Shown: positions 43,657-52,162 of the stretch, in pieces
Position numbering within the stretch: position 1 is the first letter of the stretch
Layout of the letters: each line of letters begins with the position of its first letter
Made by a program: the position numbers and the translations under genes
The notes under the pieces: model-generated
What the model was told of the DNA's origin: nothing
Databases searched by the model: none
The model's input: only the letters and a program-made list of their open reading frames with translations
Origin: Methanolinea sp.
GTDB lineage: Archaea; Halobacteriota; Methanomicrobia; Methanomicrobiales; Methanospirillaceae
Reading direction: 5' to 3'
Length of the DNA: 64,000 nt
NCBI GenBank assembly: GCA_016699325.1
Contig: CP064971.1
Location: 620,001-684,000 of the forward strand

Positions 43657-43979
43657 GGTGGCTGCACCTCCACGACCACGAACGTGGTGGTCTTTGAGAG
43701 CGGCCTGCATTCCGCAATCTTGACGGTATCGCCATTCTTTGCCTGGATGCAGGGCGGATTATGGGCATGAATCCGCGAGCTCCTCTTCTCATACCGGTTA
43801 TACTTGCCCACATAATGGAGGTAGTCTCTCTCCACGACCACCGTTCCCATCATGCGGTCGCTCACGACTTTACCGGTGATCACCTGGCCGCGCACCGGTA
43901 AACTGCCGTGAAACGGGCAGTTTGCGTCACTGCATGCCGCTTCAGGCTGCCGGACGCCCAATCCAATATCTCGTGCCAT
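43653..43979 (-). CDS. rps17: Ribosomal protein uS17
   Basis: Small-subunit protein of 108 residues. The archaeal N-terminal extension carries [17 protein letters not shown], followed by the OB-fold core [20 protein letters not shown] and [20 protein letters not shown]. Overlaps rnp1 by one base. Confidence 0.95.
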   Translation of the reverse strand: MARDIGLGVRQPEAACSDANCPFHGSLPVRGQVITGKVVSDRMMGTVVVERDYLHYVGKYNRYEKRSSRIHAHNPPCIQAKNGDTVKIAECRPLSKTTTFVVVEVQPP

Positions 43980-44263
43980 TATGTTCCTCTCTTTTTTGTA
44001 TGCTGCGTGATCCTCTTTTCGGGAGCATTGACCAGCGCCGAACCGTCAACCTCGACCAGGACGCCCCCGCCAAGCGAAAACCGGAACCGGGTATGGGATT
44101 TCGGCATCCTCTTGTCGCCGCACGCAGTGCGGATAACGAGGGTGTTTCTGGTTTCATCGATGACACGGCCGCTGATGCCCCGGTGCAGGGGGTTTGTTGC
44201 CTCCACGACCAGAACATCCAGTCCGATAAGCTCGTGATGCAGGATGTTCCGGGGAGCAATCAT
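43979..44263 (-). CDS. rnp1: Ribonuclease P protein component 1 (Rpp29/Pop4 homologue)
   Basis: RNA-binding subunit of 94 residues of archaeal RNase P, which trims tRNA 5' ends. [20 protein letters not shown] and [18 protein letters not shown] form its Sm-like barrel. Its placement between rpl29 and rps17 is conserved in Euryarchaeota; the eIF1/SUI1 gene found here in some relatives is absent. Confidence 0.93.
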   Translation of the reverse strand: MIAPRNILHHELIGLDVLVVEATNPLHRGISGRVIDETRNTLVIRTACGDKRMPKSHTRFRFSLGGGVLVEVDGSALVNAPEKRITQHTKKRGT

Positions 44264-44463
44264 GCAGTTCTCCTCTGGTTCTGCTCGGTCTTTATCCGGG
44301 CAATAGTCCGGCGGAGTTCCCGGATCCTCCCCGGGTTCTCGGTTGACCCTCCGGCGCTGACCTTGCCATTGTGCTGGATCAGCTCGATTTTGAGCTTATC
44401 CATCTGCTCCTGCAACTCAACGTTAGAGAACTGCCTGATGTCGCGTGCGCGGAATATCGCCAT
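44260..44463 (-). CDS. rpl29: Ribosomal protein uL29
   Basis: Small helical large-subunit protein of 67 residues near the exit tunnel. ELQEQMDKLKIELIQHNGKV and RIRELRRTIARIKTEQNQR are typical of L29. ATG at 44463, 1 bp after rps3; overlaps rnp1. Confidence 0.94.
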   Translation of the reverse strand: MAIFRARDIRQFSNVELQEQMDKLKIELIQHNGKVSAGGSTENPGRIRELRRTIARIKTEQNQRRTA

Positions 44464-44464
44464 A

Positions 44465-45178
44465 TTACCGTTCCTCCAGCAGGGTCTCGTCTGCATACTC
44501 CTCGATCATCTCCTCGAGGTCATTGGTGATATCCTCGCCGACATCGGTCACTTCTATGTGGGGGGGTGGCAGGGGTTTGCCCTTTGGCTTGATCATCTCG
44601 AAATGGTCGGGGAGTTTTGCGTCGGGCGGTATGATACGCACCTGGACACCGATGACGCCGAGCTTCTTGACGGCGACTGCATATCCCTTTTCAACGAGGG
44701 TATTGACCGGCTCGCCGCTGTGCTTGACGTAGCCCTGGGTGAATTTCTGCACGCGGGCACGGGAACCGGTGAGCTTTCCGGCGATGATAACCTCGCATCC
44801 AAGGGCACCCGATTCCATAACCCTCCTGATGATGCTCGATCCAGCTTTCCGGAAATACCAGCCCCGTTCGAGGGCATTGGCCAGGCGTTCGGCCATGATC
44901 TGGGCATTGAAGCTTGGGTTTGCAACCTGCTGGACCTCGATCTGGGGCGATTCGACCCCGAAATCGGTTGCAAGATCCTGGGTCAGCTGCCTGACCACCT
45001 TTCCGCCCTTGCCGATCACGATACCGGGCTTCTCGGCGTAAATCGTTACCTGTGTGCCGAGCGGGGTTCTCTGCAGGTCCATTCCACCGTATCCGGCGCG
45101 GCGAAGCTCCCTGACCAGGTGCTTCTCCACCCGGGCGCGTCGCGCTCCCTCGGCAACGAACTTTCTCTCTACCGCCAT
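44465..45178 (-). CDS. rps3: Ribosomal protein uS3
   Basis: Small-subunit protein of 237 residues at the mRNA entry. The KH domain shows EKPGIVIGKGGKVVRQLTQD, and GWYFRKAGSSIIRRVMESGA is conserved. An acidic C-terminal tail follows (ITNDLEEMIEEYADETLLEE). ATG at 45178 overlaps the rpl22 stop. Confidence 0.96.
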   Translation of the reverse strand: MAVERKFVAEGARRARVEKHLVRELRRAGYGGMDLQRTPLGTQVTIYAEKPGIVIGKGGKVVRQLTQDLATDFGVESPQIEVQQVANPSFNAQIMAERLANALERGWYFRKAGSSIIRRVMESGALGCEVIIAGKLTGSRARVQKFTQGYVKHSGEPVNTLVEKGYAVAVKKLGVIGVQVRIIPPDAKLPDHFEMIKPKGKPLPPPHIEVTDVGEDITNDLEEMIEEYADETLLEER

Positions 45179-45639
45179 CACTGCACCTCCTGCACAACGA
45201 CCTCGATATTCACGGTCTCCCGGCGCTTCGGGGTTGCCCTGCCCATGGCCCTCGGGAACATCCCCTCAATGCCTCTCCCCCTGTTGGCAGCAGCGTGGAT
45301 GATCCGCAGGTTCCCTGTATCAAGGCCGAGGTACTCGGCATTTTTGGTAACTGAATGGATCAGCCGGATATAGGCCAGGGATGCCTTGCGCGGATATCTC
45401 CCAGCGTCCCAGCCGGGGAGTCCGCGTTTGTGGGCAACCTTGCGGTTGAACTTCCGGAAGGGGATTGCTTTTCTTGCAGAGACAACATCCTCGAGATATG
45501 CTACCGCCTCCCCGGTCTTCTTGTTCCTGATGAACCGGGCTATCTCCATGGCATGTTTCGGGGAGATCGGCAGTTCATTTGCTTTTCCCCGGGCCACGGT
45601 ATCGCCCGAAATGGATGTTGAATAACCTGTGCGTGCCAT
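45178..45639 (-). CDS. rpl22: Ribosomal protein uL22
   Basis: Large-subunit protein of 153 residues lining the exit tunnel. [20 protein letters not shown] and [20 protein letters not shown] are typical. Followed directly by rps3. Confidence 0.96.
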   Translation of the reverse strand: MARTGYSTSISGDTVARGKANELPISPKHAMEIARFIRNKKTGEAVAYLEDVVSARKAIPFRKFNRKVAHKRGLPGWDAGRYPRKASLAYIRLIHSVTKNAEYLGLDTGNLRIIHAAANRGRGIEGMFPRAMGRATPKRRETVNIEVVVQEVQ

Positions 45640-45645
45640 TGTCCA

Positions 45646-46059
45646 TCACTTCAGCGGTACATACTTGCTCGACCGGGTGGCGCCGATACCAGCACTCCCG
45701 TGGGTCACTTTTCTCCTGGTCAGCGCGAACTCGCCAAGGTAGTGGAAGATCGACTCAGGCTGGATCTCGACCTTCAGGTACTCCTTTCCGTTATAGATTT
45801 CTACTTCCTTCCCGATCATATCGGGCATAATGATCATGTCGCGGAGGTGCGTCCGGATCTTTGCCTCGCCGCTCCTGAACCGGGCGAGGAGGTGCTCCTC
45901 GCCTCGTGTCAGGCCTCTCCTTGCCTTCCGGCGAGCCCGTGCGGGCATGACCGGCAGGAGCTCGCTCATACCCATCTTGCGAAGCTCCTCTATCCGGAAG
46001 CCGCGGTAGGTGAACTCCTCGCGCCGTCTCGGCAGTCTCTTCTGTGTCTTCTTTGCCAT
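45646..46059 (-). CDS. rps19: Ribosomal protein uS19
   Basis: Small-subunit protein of 137 residues. FTYRGFRIEELRKMGMSELL is the archaeal N-terminal part, and GKEVEIYNGKEYLKVEIQPE and FALTRRKVTHGSAGIGATRS are conserved S19 segments. Confidence 0.96.
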   Translation of the reverse strand: MAKKTQKRLPRRREEFTYRGFRIEELRKMGMSELLPVMPARARRKARRGLTRGEEHLLARFRSGEAKIRTHLRDMIIMPDMIGKEVEIYNGKEYLKVEIQPESIFHYLGEFALTRRKVTHGSAGIGATRSSKYVPLK

Positions 46060-46069
46060 GTCAATCCCC

Positions 46070-46786
46070 TCACTTCTTACCGCGGCCGGTCTTCCGGGCC
46101 GCTATGTGTCCGACTGTTCTTCCAGGAGATGTCCCCCTGCCAATGGTCTTGGGCCGCCCGGTATGCTGGTGGCCGCCACCACCGAATGGGTGGTCAATGA
46201 CGTTCATGGCCACACCCCGCACACGAGGCCAGTTCGAGGCCTTATTCCTCACCTTGTAGAACTTGTTACCGGCCTTGGCGAACGGTTTCTCTCCGCGCCC
46301 GCCTCCGGCAACGATGCCCACTGTTGCCCTGCAGCGTGCGTTGAACCATTTTGTCACGCCGCTTGGCATCTGGACGCCTACCCGGCCTTCACTCTTGTCG
46401 ATAACCATGGCCTGGACGCCGCTTGCGCGGACGAATTTGCCCCCGTCGTTGGGCCTGGCTTCGATGTTGCAGACGTATGCCCCGGTCGGGATCGATCCGA
46501 GCGGGAGGGTGTTACCGTTCCGGACCTCGGCTTCCGGCCCCCAGACGACTTCGTCCCCGATGCCGATACCTTCAGTGACCAGCATGTACATTCGTGATCC
46601 GTCCTCGAGTTTTACGAGTGCGATTGGGGTGTGGCGAGCCGGATCGTGCTCGATATCGCTTACCGTGCCCCGTACTGTCGTATCACTGGTTCCAGCGTGA
46701 CGGAGTGCTGCCTTGAACCGGTGTGACGGTACCCTGAAGGTCGAGCCTCCTTTTCCCCTGTTCTGTGTTATAATGCGGTGTCCCAT
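46070..46786 (-). CDS. rpl2: Ribosomal protein uL2
   Basis: Core large-subunit protein of 238 residues needed for peptidyl transfer. MGHRIITQNRGKGGSTFRVP, RVRGVAMNVIDHPFGGGGHQ and the basic tail GRTVGHIAARKTGRGKK are typical. ATG at 46786 follows GGTGAGAG; an earlier in-frame codon was not used. Confidence 0.96.
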   Translation of the reverse strand: MGHRIITQNRGKGGSTFRVPSHRFKAALRHAGTSDTTVRGTVSDIEHDPARHTPIALVKLEDGSRMYMLVTEGIGIGDEVVWGPEAEVRNGNTLPLGSIPTGAYVCNIEARPNDGGKFVRASGVQAMVIDKSEGRVGVQMPSGVTKWFNARCRATVGIVAGGGRGEKPFAKAGNKFYKVRNKASNWPRVRGVAMNVIDHPFGGGGHQHTGRPKTIGRGTSPGRTVGHIAARKTGRGKK

Positions 46787-46795
46787 CTCTCTCAC

Positions 46796-47044
46796 CTACA
46801 TTATGCCAAGCCTGCTGAGAATCTCCTCGGCAGCCTTCTCGTTGGCAAAGCTGACGGTCGCTTTCTTCTCGCCGTGCATGGTCATTGCCGTGGAGATCCC
46901 GGTTACTTCCTGTTCGAACGTCCGCTCGATCTCCCGCTTGATCTGGCTCTTGGTAGCGTTCCGGTCCACGAGGAACTGGAGCTTGTTCTCATTCTCCAGC
47001 GCCATCATGGCCTTTTCGGTCACATAGGGATATTTCAGCACCAT
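46796..47044 (-). CDS. rpl23: Ribosomal protein uL23
   Basis: Exit-tunnel protein of 82 residues that docks SRP and SecY. KYPYVTEKAMMALENENKLQ and FLVDRNATKSQIKREIE are conserved. One base separates it from rpl4. Confidence 0.95.
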   Translation of the reverse strand: MVLKYPYVTEKAMMALENENKLQFLVDRNATKSQIKREIERTFEQEVTGISTAMTMHGEKKATVSFANEKAAEEILSRLGIM

Positions 47045-47045
47045 C

Positions 47046-47792
47046 TCACTGCCCTCCCAGTTTCATGAGGGCACTCTCGGTAAAGACCGTGAGACGGCCG
47101 GGGAGGGTGCCCGGAGCAAGGAGCTCGGTATTCAGCTGGTCAAACGTCACGACGTCAACTCCGGCGAGATTCTGCGCCGCCTTCAGGATTTTTTCACCGG
47201 TAACGATGAGCAGGCTCTTGCGCTGCTTGTAGCGGCGGCCCCGCATCTTACCCCGCCCGGCACGCACCTTCTTGCTCTGCTTGGAACGCTCCACATCGGG
47301 AAACACCCCCGCCGCAGTCAGGGCAGCAATGACTTCTGCAGTCTTCTCCAGGTTCTCGAAGCCGTCCTCAAATACCACCGGAAGCGGCCCGGGAAAGAGG
47401 TGCCCCCGTGCCCGGACACGTTCTTCCGAGGCGCTTGCTGCCAGTGCTGATCTGAATGCCTTTTGTTTCTCTTTCTTGTTGATCCGCTGCAGGAGGACTT
47501 TTTGTACCACTGGCGGATGGGCCTCACGCCCGCCCTTTGCCTGCGGAACTTTCGCGGCCCTTGAGCCGGTCCTGATACGGGGAACATGTGATACTCCCCG
47601 GCCACTGCCCCAGCCCACGGCCGAGGATTCGATACCCGCGTAGGGGTAGGTCCCGTGCGGCTGCCTGCGGGTGCTCTGGAGGGCAAGGACAGCTTTTCTG
47701 ATGAGGTCGGGGCGGTATTCTTCATCAAACGCCTCGGGCAGTTCAATGTCCCCTCTAACCGTGCCATCAAGTGCTAGGATCTGTGCTTTCAT
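47046..47792 (-). CDS. rpl4: Ribosomal protein uL4
   Basis: Large-subunit protein of 248 residues with an extended loop into the exit tunnel. RKAVLALQSTRRQPHGTYPY, SSAVGWGSGRGVSHVPRIR and RAGRGKMRGRRYKQRKSLLI are typical of archaeal L4. In many species L4 autoregulates the operon; whether it does so here is unknown. Confidence 0.96.
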   Translation of the reverse strand: MKAQILALDGTVRGDIELPEAFDEEYRPDLIRKAVLALQSTRRQPHGTYPYAGIESSAVGWGSGRGVSHVPRIRTGSRAAKVPQAKGGREAHPPVVQKVLLQRINKKEKQKAFRSALAASASEERVRARGHLFPGPLPVVFEDGFENLEKTAEVIAALTAAGVFPDVERSKQSKKVRAGRGKMRGRRYKQRKSLLIVTGEKILKAAQNLAGVDVVTFDQLNTELLAPGTLPGRLTVFTESALMKLGGQ

Positions 47793-47799
47793 TGTCTGT

Positions 47800-48813
47800 T
47801 CACCCCTGCTTGCTCTGAACGCTCACGAACTGTATCGCGGGCTGCCTGACAACGTGCTCTCCTTGCCTGATTGCAGGCCGGATCCTGATCAATCTCTTGG
47901 CAGGTCCGGGGATGGATCCCTTCACCAGCACGTAAGGGTTGCGGAGAACTCCGTAATGGAGGAACCCTCCGGACGGGGTGATCTCCGACCCGTTGTCGCC
48001 GATTGAGAGAATCCTCTTGTTAAACTCCGTCCGCTGCTGGTATCCCATCTGCCCTGCCTGCGGCACCTGCCACCGGACATGGTGGGGGTTCCAGGGACCC
48101 AGGTTTCCGATATGGCGCTTCTTGCCCCCCCGGGAGTGTTTCCGCTTGCGAAGTTTGATCCCCCAGCGCTTGACCGGGCCCTGGGTACCCTTTCCGGTAG
48201 TGACCGCGGTAATATCCGCATAGGATCCCGGCTTGATGATGCTCGCGAGGCTCACCTCTTTTCCCAGCAGGCCCTTCGCGAACTCGTAACGCCCTTCAAC
48301 CGGGCCTCCTGCTACCCGGATCTCCATGAGATCGGGCACCTTCTTTGGGATGCCGGTGATCTTTTCAGGAGTGGTATGCATCAGGACGAAGATGTCGGCG
48401 ACCTTCCCTTCGGCTATCGCTTCCTCGATCTTCTTTCGTGCTGCTGCACCGTCATATGATGCGGGCAGGGTGATCCGCTTATCCAGGGCCGGATCCGGTT
48501 TCTCTGTCCATACCTCGGTCAGGGGATGCCTGCCGTAGGTATCCCGGGCATATGCCCGGATCGCTGCCACCTTCATGGCAGGAATCTCGATGACGGTCAC
48601 CGGGACCATGATGTCCTTGCCTTCGGTCGGGCTGTTCCTGTGGTCATCCACCATGACCACGTGCGTCATGCCCACCTTGTACCCGGCAAATCCCTGCAGC
48701 ACCGGCGTACCCTCGTAATCGGACCAGGACTGGTATTTTGGGACCTGGCTCTTTGCCCGCTTCCTGGGGCTGAATGCAAGGGATCCCTTTCGCGGTGTGT
48801 TGATCTTTGGCAT
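47800..48813 (-). CDS. rpl3: Ribosomal protein uL3
   Basis: First gene of the S10-type operon, 337 residues, archaeal length. [20 protein letters not shown] at the start, [20 protein letters not shown] and [20 protein letters not shown] (20S-peptidyl-centre loop) are typical. Upstream lies an unusually long non-coding leader with several stable hairpins. Confidence 0.96.
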   Translation of the reverse strand: MPKINTPRKGSLAFSPRKRAKSQVPKYQSWSDYEGTPVLQGFAGYKVGMTHVVMVDDHRNSPTEGKDIMVPVTVIEIPAMKVAAIRAYARDTYGRHPLTEVWTEKPDPALDKRITLPASYDGAAARKKIEEAIAEGKVADIFVLMHTTPEKITGIPKKVPDLMEIRVAGGPVEGRYEFAKGLLGKEVSLASIIKPGSYADITAVTTGKGTQGPVKRWGIKLRKRKHSRGGKKRHIGNLGPWNPHHVRWQVPQAGQMGYQQRTEFNKRILSIGDNGSEITPSGGFLHYGVLRNPYVLVKGSIPGPAKRLIRIRPAIRQGEHVVRQPAIQFVSVQSKQG

Positions 48814-49296
48814 TCGGTATCAATCCTTGTATGATCTGAAACGTTGTGTGCAGTCTTCCGGGCCCGGCGTTTCCCACGGAAAGACGATCCGCGAGTGGCC
48901 CGTTCTGCTCCGAGAAAGCATGATGCCCGGATTCAGGTACTGGCCTGCCGGAAATCATCCGGCAGTGCGAACCCTGGCCTGTGGAGTATCGTCCGAATGG
49001 TCCCTGCGGATCTCTCGTTTCCGCCGACCATCAGGTCCAACGTGGTCTTCGCCAACAGATACTGAGTCGTTGCGCATATGCACCGTTCTCGCGGTACATG
49101 CGGGCCGTGTGAGATCCACGTCCACCCGTGCGCTTATCAGATCCACCGTGTCAGCCCGTTGTGAATGATCACAACTCCTTCTCGGCTGCGCCCGTTTACG
49201 GTCGCGCATGCCAACCCGTGAGAATCCCGGCTTTCGCCGGAAACCTCAGAGAGGCTTCCATAATTATTATACAGAAATGAATATAAACTTTCGCGA
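48814..49296 (-). promoter_or_regulatory. Promoter and long structured leader of the ribosomal operon
   Basis: On the minus strand a good TATA box (GTTTATATTC, about 49280-49288) predicts a start near 49255, leaving about 440 nt before the rpl3 ATG. The leader holds stable hairpins: CCGGC-GAAA-GCCGG with a GNRA tetraloop (49227-49240), GTTGTGA-TCAT-TCACAAC (49158-49175), CTGCCGG/CCGGCAG (48945-48951 with 48959-48965) and GAAACG/CGTTTC (48838-48843 with 48868-48873). No convincing coding frame lies on either strand and no T-tract separates it from rpl3. An autoregulatory leader or an embedded structured RNA are possibilities. Confidence 0.5.
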
Positions 49297-49359
49297 GGCC
49301 TGCACCGGGACTCAGGTGCACGGTCTTCCATGAGTCTTTTACCGGATCGCCCTCGTGGT

Positions 49360-49764
49360 TCAGCCGAAGTAGAGATCCCCTTCTTCGTTGATGTAGACTT
49401 CTATGCTGTCCCTGATATGGCGTGCCCGGAGCCGTCCTGGAATCGCCTCCCGCATCTTGTTGATGAGGGAGATGGTATCATATTTGACTTTGATGCCGAT
49501 ACGCTCGGCTTCCTGGTAAATGAAGGGGGCAACATCGAGGACGTCCATCCCGGGCTCGATGGTGCAGAGATGGGTTGCGTCGAGAGTATACAGGAAATCC
49601 AGCGTGTCTCTTGCCCTTCTGATATTCTCCATCGCCGATTTTTCAATCGTGCAAACATTTGCCTTCGAAGTATTTATGATATCAGCAATCTGCTGCTGGG
49701 TCAGCCCCTGCTTCCGGTATCTCAGTACTTCTTTCTGGCGATCGGTCAGCAGCCCATCTTTCAT
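49360..49764 (-). CDS. Tfx-family helix-turn-helix transcription regulator
   Basis: Protein of 134 residues. DGLLTDRQKEVLRYRKQGLT and QQQIADIINTSKANVCTIEK form the HTH of Tfx proteins; the C-terminal part (IGIKVKYDTISLINKMREAI, VYINEEGDLYFG) matches the Tfx ligand-type domain. In Methanothermobacter, Tfx binds the fmdECB promoter. Here it diverges from mtd. A TATA box 27 bp before the ATG (about 49786-49796) predicts a leaderless mRNA. Regulation of mtd or fwd by this protein is an inference. Confidence 0.88.
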   Translation of the reverse strand: MKDGLLTDRQKEVLRYRKQGLTQQQIADIINTSKANVCTIEKSAMENIRRARDTLDFLYTLDATHLCTIEPGMDVLDVAPFIYQEAERIGIKVKYDTISLINKMREAIPGRLRARHIRDSIEVYINEEGDLYFG

Positions 49765-49779
49765 TATCAACCGTTTGGC

Positions 49780-49976
49780 GGATCAGATTTAAACATTTTT
49801 CGTTAACATAGTTGACTTCAAGAGAAACAGGTTGTTAATCTCCTGCCTGACAAGTGACGGGTCTTTCCATAAAAAAGCGATAAAAGTCCGAATTACTGAA
49901 TTTGAATCGAATTTCAAAACGTTTATATCTGCACGGACAAATAGTAACCTGTTATAAAGAAAAAAGAGGTGCATAC
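49780..49976. promoter_or_regulatory. Divergent tfx/mtd promoter region
   Basis: The minus-strand TATA (ATGTTTAAATC) serves the Tfx-like gene. On the plus strand TTTATATC (49922-49929) and AGAGGTG before the ATG serve mtd, giving a leader of about 27 nt. Directly upstream of the mtd TATA box lies TTTGAA/TTCAAA (49901-49906 with 49913-49918), a 6-bp inverted repeat. Its TTTGAATCGA is also found at the fwd-hdr promoter (952-961). Confidence 0.5.
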
Positions 49977-50816
49977 ATGGTAGTTAAAGTTGGCGTTGCC
50001 AAACTGGGCAACATCGCAAGCGGCGTAATGGCCGAACTCCTTCTCGACGAGAGGGCAGACCGTGAGGACATGCAGACCTTTATGGCAACCAGCGGAACCA
50101 AGCTTCAGCCAGAGGATATCGACCGGGTTGTCAACAACATGGTAGCATGGAAACCCGACTTTGCCATCGTTGTTTCGCCGAACGGGGTGCTGCCCGGCCC
50201 GACCGGCGCCCGCGAGCGTCTCGCTGCTGCCGGAATCCCGGTTGTCTTTATCACCGACGATGTCACCACCAAGAAGGAGTGGGCTGACATCAAGGAGGGC
50301 AAGTTCGGCTACATCATCATGAAGGGAGACGCCATGATCGGTGCCCGTCGGGAGTTCCTGGACCCCATTGAGATGGCTGATTACAATGGAAACCTGGTAA
50401 AGGTCCTTGCCCTCACCGGCGCGTTCCGCAAGCTGCAGATGGCGCTCGACAAGGTAATCGACCAGGTAAAAGCCGGAAAGAAGGGTGCGGAACTGGTTCT
50501 GCCCAAGGTTGTCGTCTCTTCTGACAAGGCGGTCGAGGGAGAGTTCACCAACCCCTACGCTCTCGCCAAGGCCCGTGCAGCTTACGAGATCGCATCCGCT
50601 GTCGCCATGGTCAATGTCAAGGGCTGTTTCATGACCAAGGAATGGGAGAAATATATCCCCATCGTCACCAGCGCTCACGAAATGATGCGCTGCGCTGCAG
50701 TCCTGTGCGATGAAGCCCGCGAGCTCGAGAAGGCTGCCGACGGCATCATCAGGAAACCCCACAAGAAGGACGGTGTGATCGTCTCCAAGACCAAACTGAT
50801 CAGCAAGCCGGAGTAG
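49977..50816 (+). CDS. mtd: F420-dependent methylene-H4MPT dehydrogenase
   Basis: Enzyme of 279 residues that reduces methenyl-H4MPT to methylene-H4MPT with F420H2. [40 protein letters not shown] and [20 protein letters not shown] are typical, as is the length. ATG at 49977 follows AAGAGGTG; an upstream in-frame codon at 49902 lies in the promoter. Single-gene transcript ended by a T-tract. Confidence 0.97.
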   Translation: MVVKVGVAKLGNIASGVMAELLLDERADREDMQTFMATSGTKLQPEDIDRVVNNMVAWKPDFAIVVSPNGVLPGPTGARERLAAAGIPVVFITDDVTTKKEWADIKEGKFGYIIMKGDAMIGARREFLDPIEMADYNGNLVKVLALTGAFRKLQMALDKVIDQVKAGKKGAELVLPKVVVSSDKAVEGEFTNPYALAKARAAYEIASAVAMVNVKGCFMTKEWEKYIPIVTSAHEMMRCAAVLCDEARELEKAADGIIRKPHKKDGVIVSKTKLISKPE

Positions 50817-51132
50817 TCCGGAACCTTTCTTCGTTTTTTTCTCATCGTGCTTTCCCGGCCCCCTGTCCCTCTCATGTTCCGTATACGGGTGATCGCCTCC
50901 TCCTGGTGAGACCTGACCATGGGCGTCCGGTCGCAAGGAGTTGTCCTGAAAATGGAGGGCCATTTCACGCCCGGATCCGGGAGGTGGGACGGGAAATCCT
51001 CCATCGGCAGGAACGATACCCGGACAGGAGAAAACAGACTCCATAACTCCATTAAGTTTGGGAAAGTTAAGCCAGAACAGGGATTATCCAGGTGAGGGCC
51101 CGGATTATAGTCCCCTCCCAGTGCTTCCCTTC
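50817..51132. other. mtd terminator and intergenic region
   Basis: TTTTTTT at 50834-50840 soon after the mtd stop is a good plus-strand terminator. The rest of the gap, before the 3' end of the convergent GalT-like gene, contains a 12-bp palindrome CCCGGATCCGGG (50970-50981) and no recognisable gene. Confidence 0.5.
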
Positions 51133-52059
51133 TCAGCCCCGATCCTTGAAATCCCGTCCGAACTCCTCGGGGAGGGTCAGGATTACAGGCTCGAGGTGGA
51201 GTCGCTCCATGAATGCTGTATCGCTCGTCGATGTAACATTGGGGTTTATCCGGGATATGATGGAACAGAACGAGGAAAATCCGTTCCTGTTTTTGTTCTT
51301 GTCAAAAAAAAGAGCCATATTAAAGGCATAGGTTCCGAGATCCCGGTAGAATGACAGAATGCGGAGGAGCCCGTCTGCGAACTGCCCGGCGAATGAGCTG
51401 AATTCCTCACAGGTTGAGAGGGGGAGGATGCATCTGACTTCCCGCTCACCAAGGGGGACATGGTGGGCGTACCAGAAAAGCTCGTTCTCGAACAGGAACC
51501 GGGGGGAGTTTCCTTCGTGGTCGGCAAGATCGTCCCAGTAGCTCCGCCCGTTCCTGGCCAGGTACCGGGCACTCCGGTTCAGGTAGTGTTCGGCAAGGGC
51601 AGGTGCCCGCCGGTCAGCGAGTCCCTGGAGGTGGGGGTGGGCGATGCTCGCTCCCGCTGAGGGAAGATAGTTCCAGTTGATGCTCTTGTACCCCCCGATT
51701 CCCTCAAAGGCCCTGATCTGCCCGGTGAGGGCGTCAAGGATCTCGGATCGTGAGAATACACCTCCGTCATGCCGTGCGGTGACGACCGTTACCGTATGCC
51801 ACTCGGCAAACGGGAACATGTTTGGAAACGTCAAGCTTTCACCGATGCAGATACGGTCCCCGCCAGCAAATGTCGGGGTTGCAGAGAAGACGTTCTCCCT
51901 GCAGAACGGGCAGTCCGGGGCGGGAGCCGGTGGCCGGTATACCGTGTCCAGCCGCCGGTTCAGGCGGGCAGGGGCTATCTTGCACCGGTGGCCGGTCAGC
52001 AGTTCTTCGCGCAGCTCAAGCCTGCTCTCTCCCAGGGTTATCTCGGTCACCGAGAACAT
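51133..52059 (-). CDS. Galactose-1-phosphate uridylyltransferase-like protein (HIT superfamily)
   Basis: Protein of 308 residues. CPFCRENVF resembles the N-terminal zinc site and PSAGASIAHPHLQGLA carries the HxHxQ nucleotidyl-transfer motif of GalT. NWNYLPSAGAS and HEGNSPRFLFENELFWYAHH are related to archaeal GalT-like proteins. It may transfer UMP or AMP between sugar phosphates; the sugar is unknown. The neighbouring gene is mer, but it sits about 100 bp away with a terminator between, so no functional link is implied. Confidence 0.8.
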   Translation of the reverse strand: MFSVTEITLGESRLELREELLTGHRCKIAPARLNRRLDTVYRPPAPAPDCPFCRENVFSATPTFAGGDRICIGESLTFPNMFPFAEWHTVTVVTARHDGGVFSRSEILDALTGQIRAFEGIGGYKSINWNYLPSAGASIAHPHLQGLADRRAPALAEHYLNRSARYLARNGRSYWDDLADHEGNSPRFLFENELFWYAHHVPLGEREVRCILPLSTCEEFSSFAGQFADGLLRILSFYRDLGTYAFNMALFFDKNKNRNGFSSFCSIISRINPNVTSTSDTAFMERLHLEPVILTLPEEFGRDFKDRG

Positions 52060-52123
52060 GATCGCTTCAGGTTTCCATTCGAATGCAACCTATTAAAATT
52101 GTACGAACCGCGAGGGCCAGCCC

Positions 52124-52150
52124 GGCATCAAAAAGAAAAAAAAGGTTTTC
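52124..52150 (-). terminator. Terminator of mer
   Basis: On the minus strand the sequence after the mer stop is CCTTTTTTTTCTTTTTG, two long T-tracts. Confidence 0.6.
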
Positions 52151-52162
52151 GCCCTGACCGAT

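Noticed and set aside
48797..49209. Frames on both strands in the rpl3 leader
   Set aside because: No conserved motif, Arg- and Ser-rich noise composition, no ribosome binding site; stable RNA hairpins explain the region better.
48814..49296. RNase P RNA or SRP RNA in the rpl3 leader
   Set aside because: The conserved RNase P core sequences and the SRP helix 8 motif could not be found on either strand.
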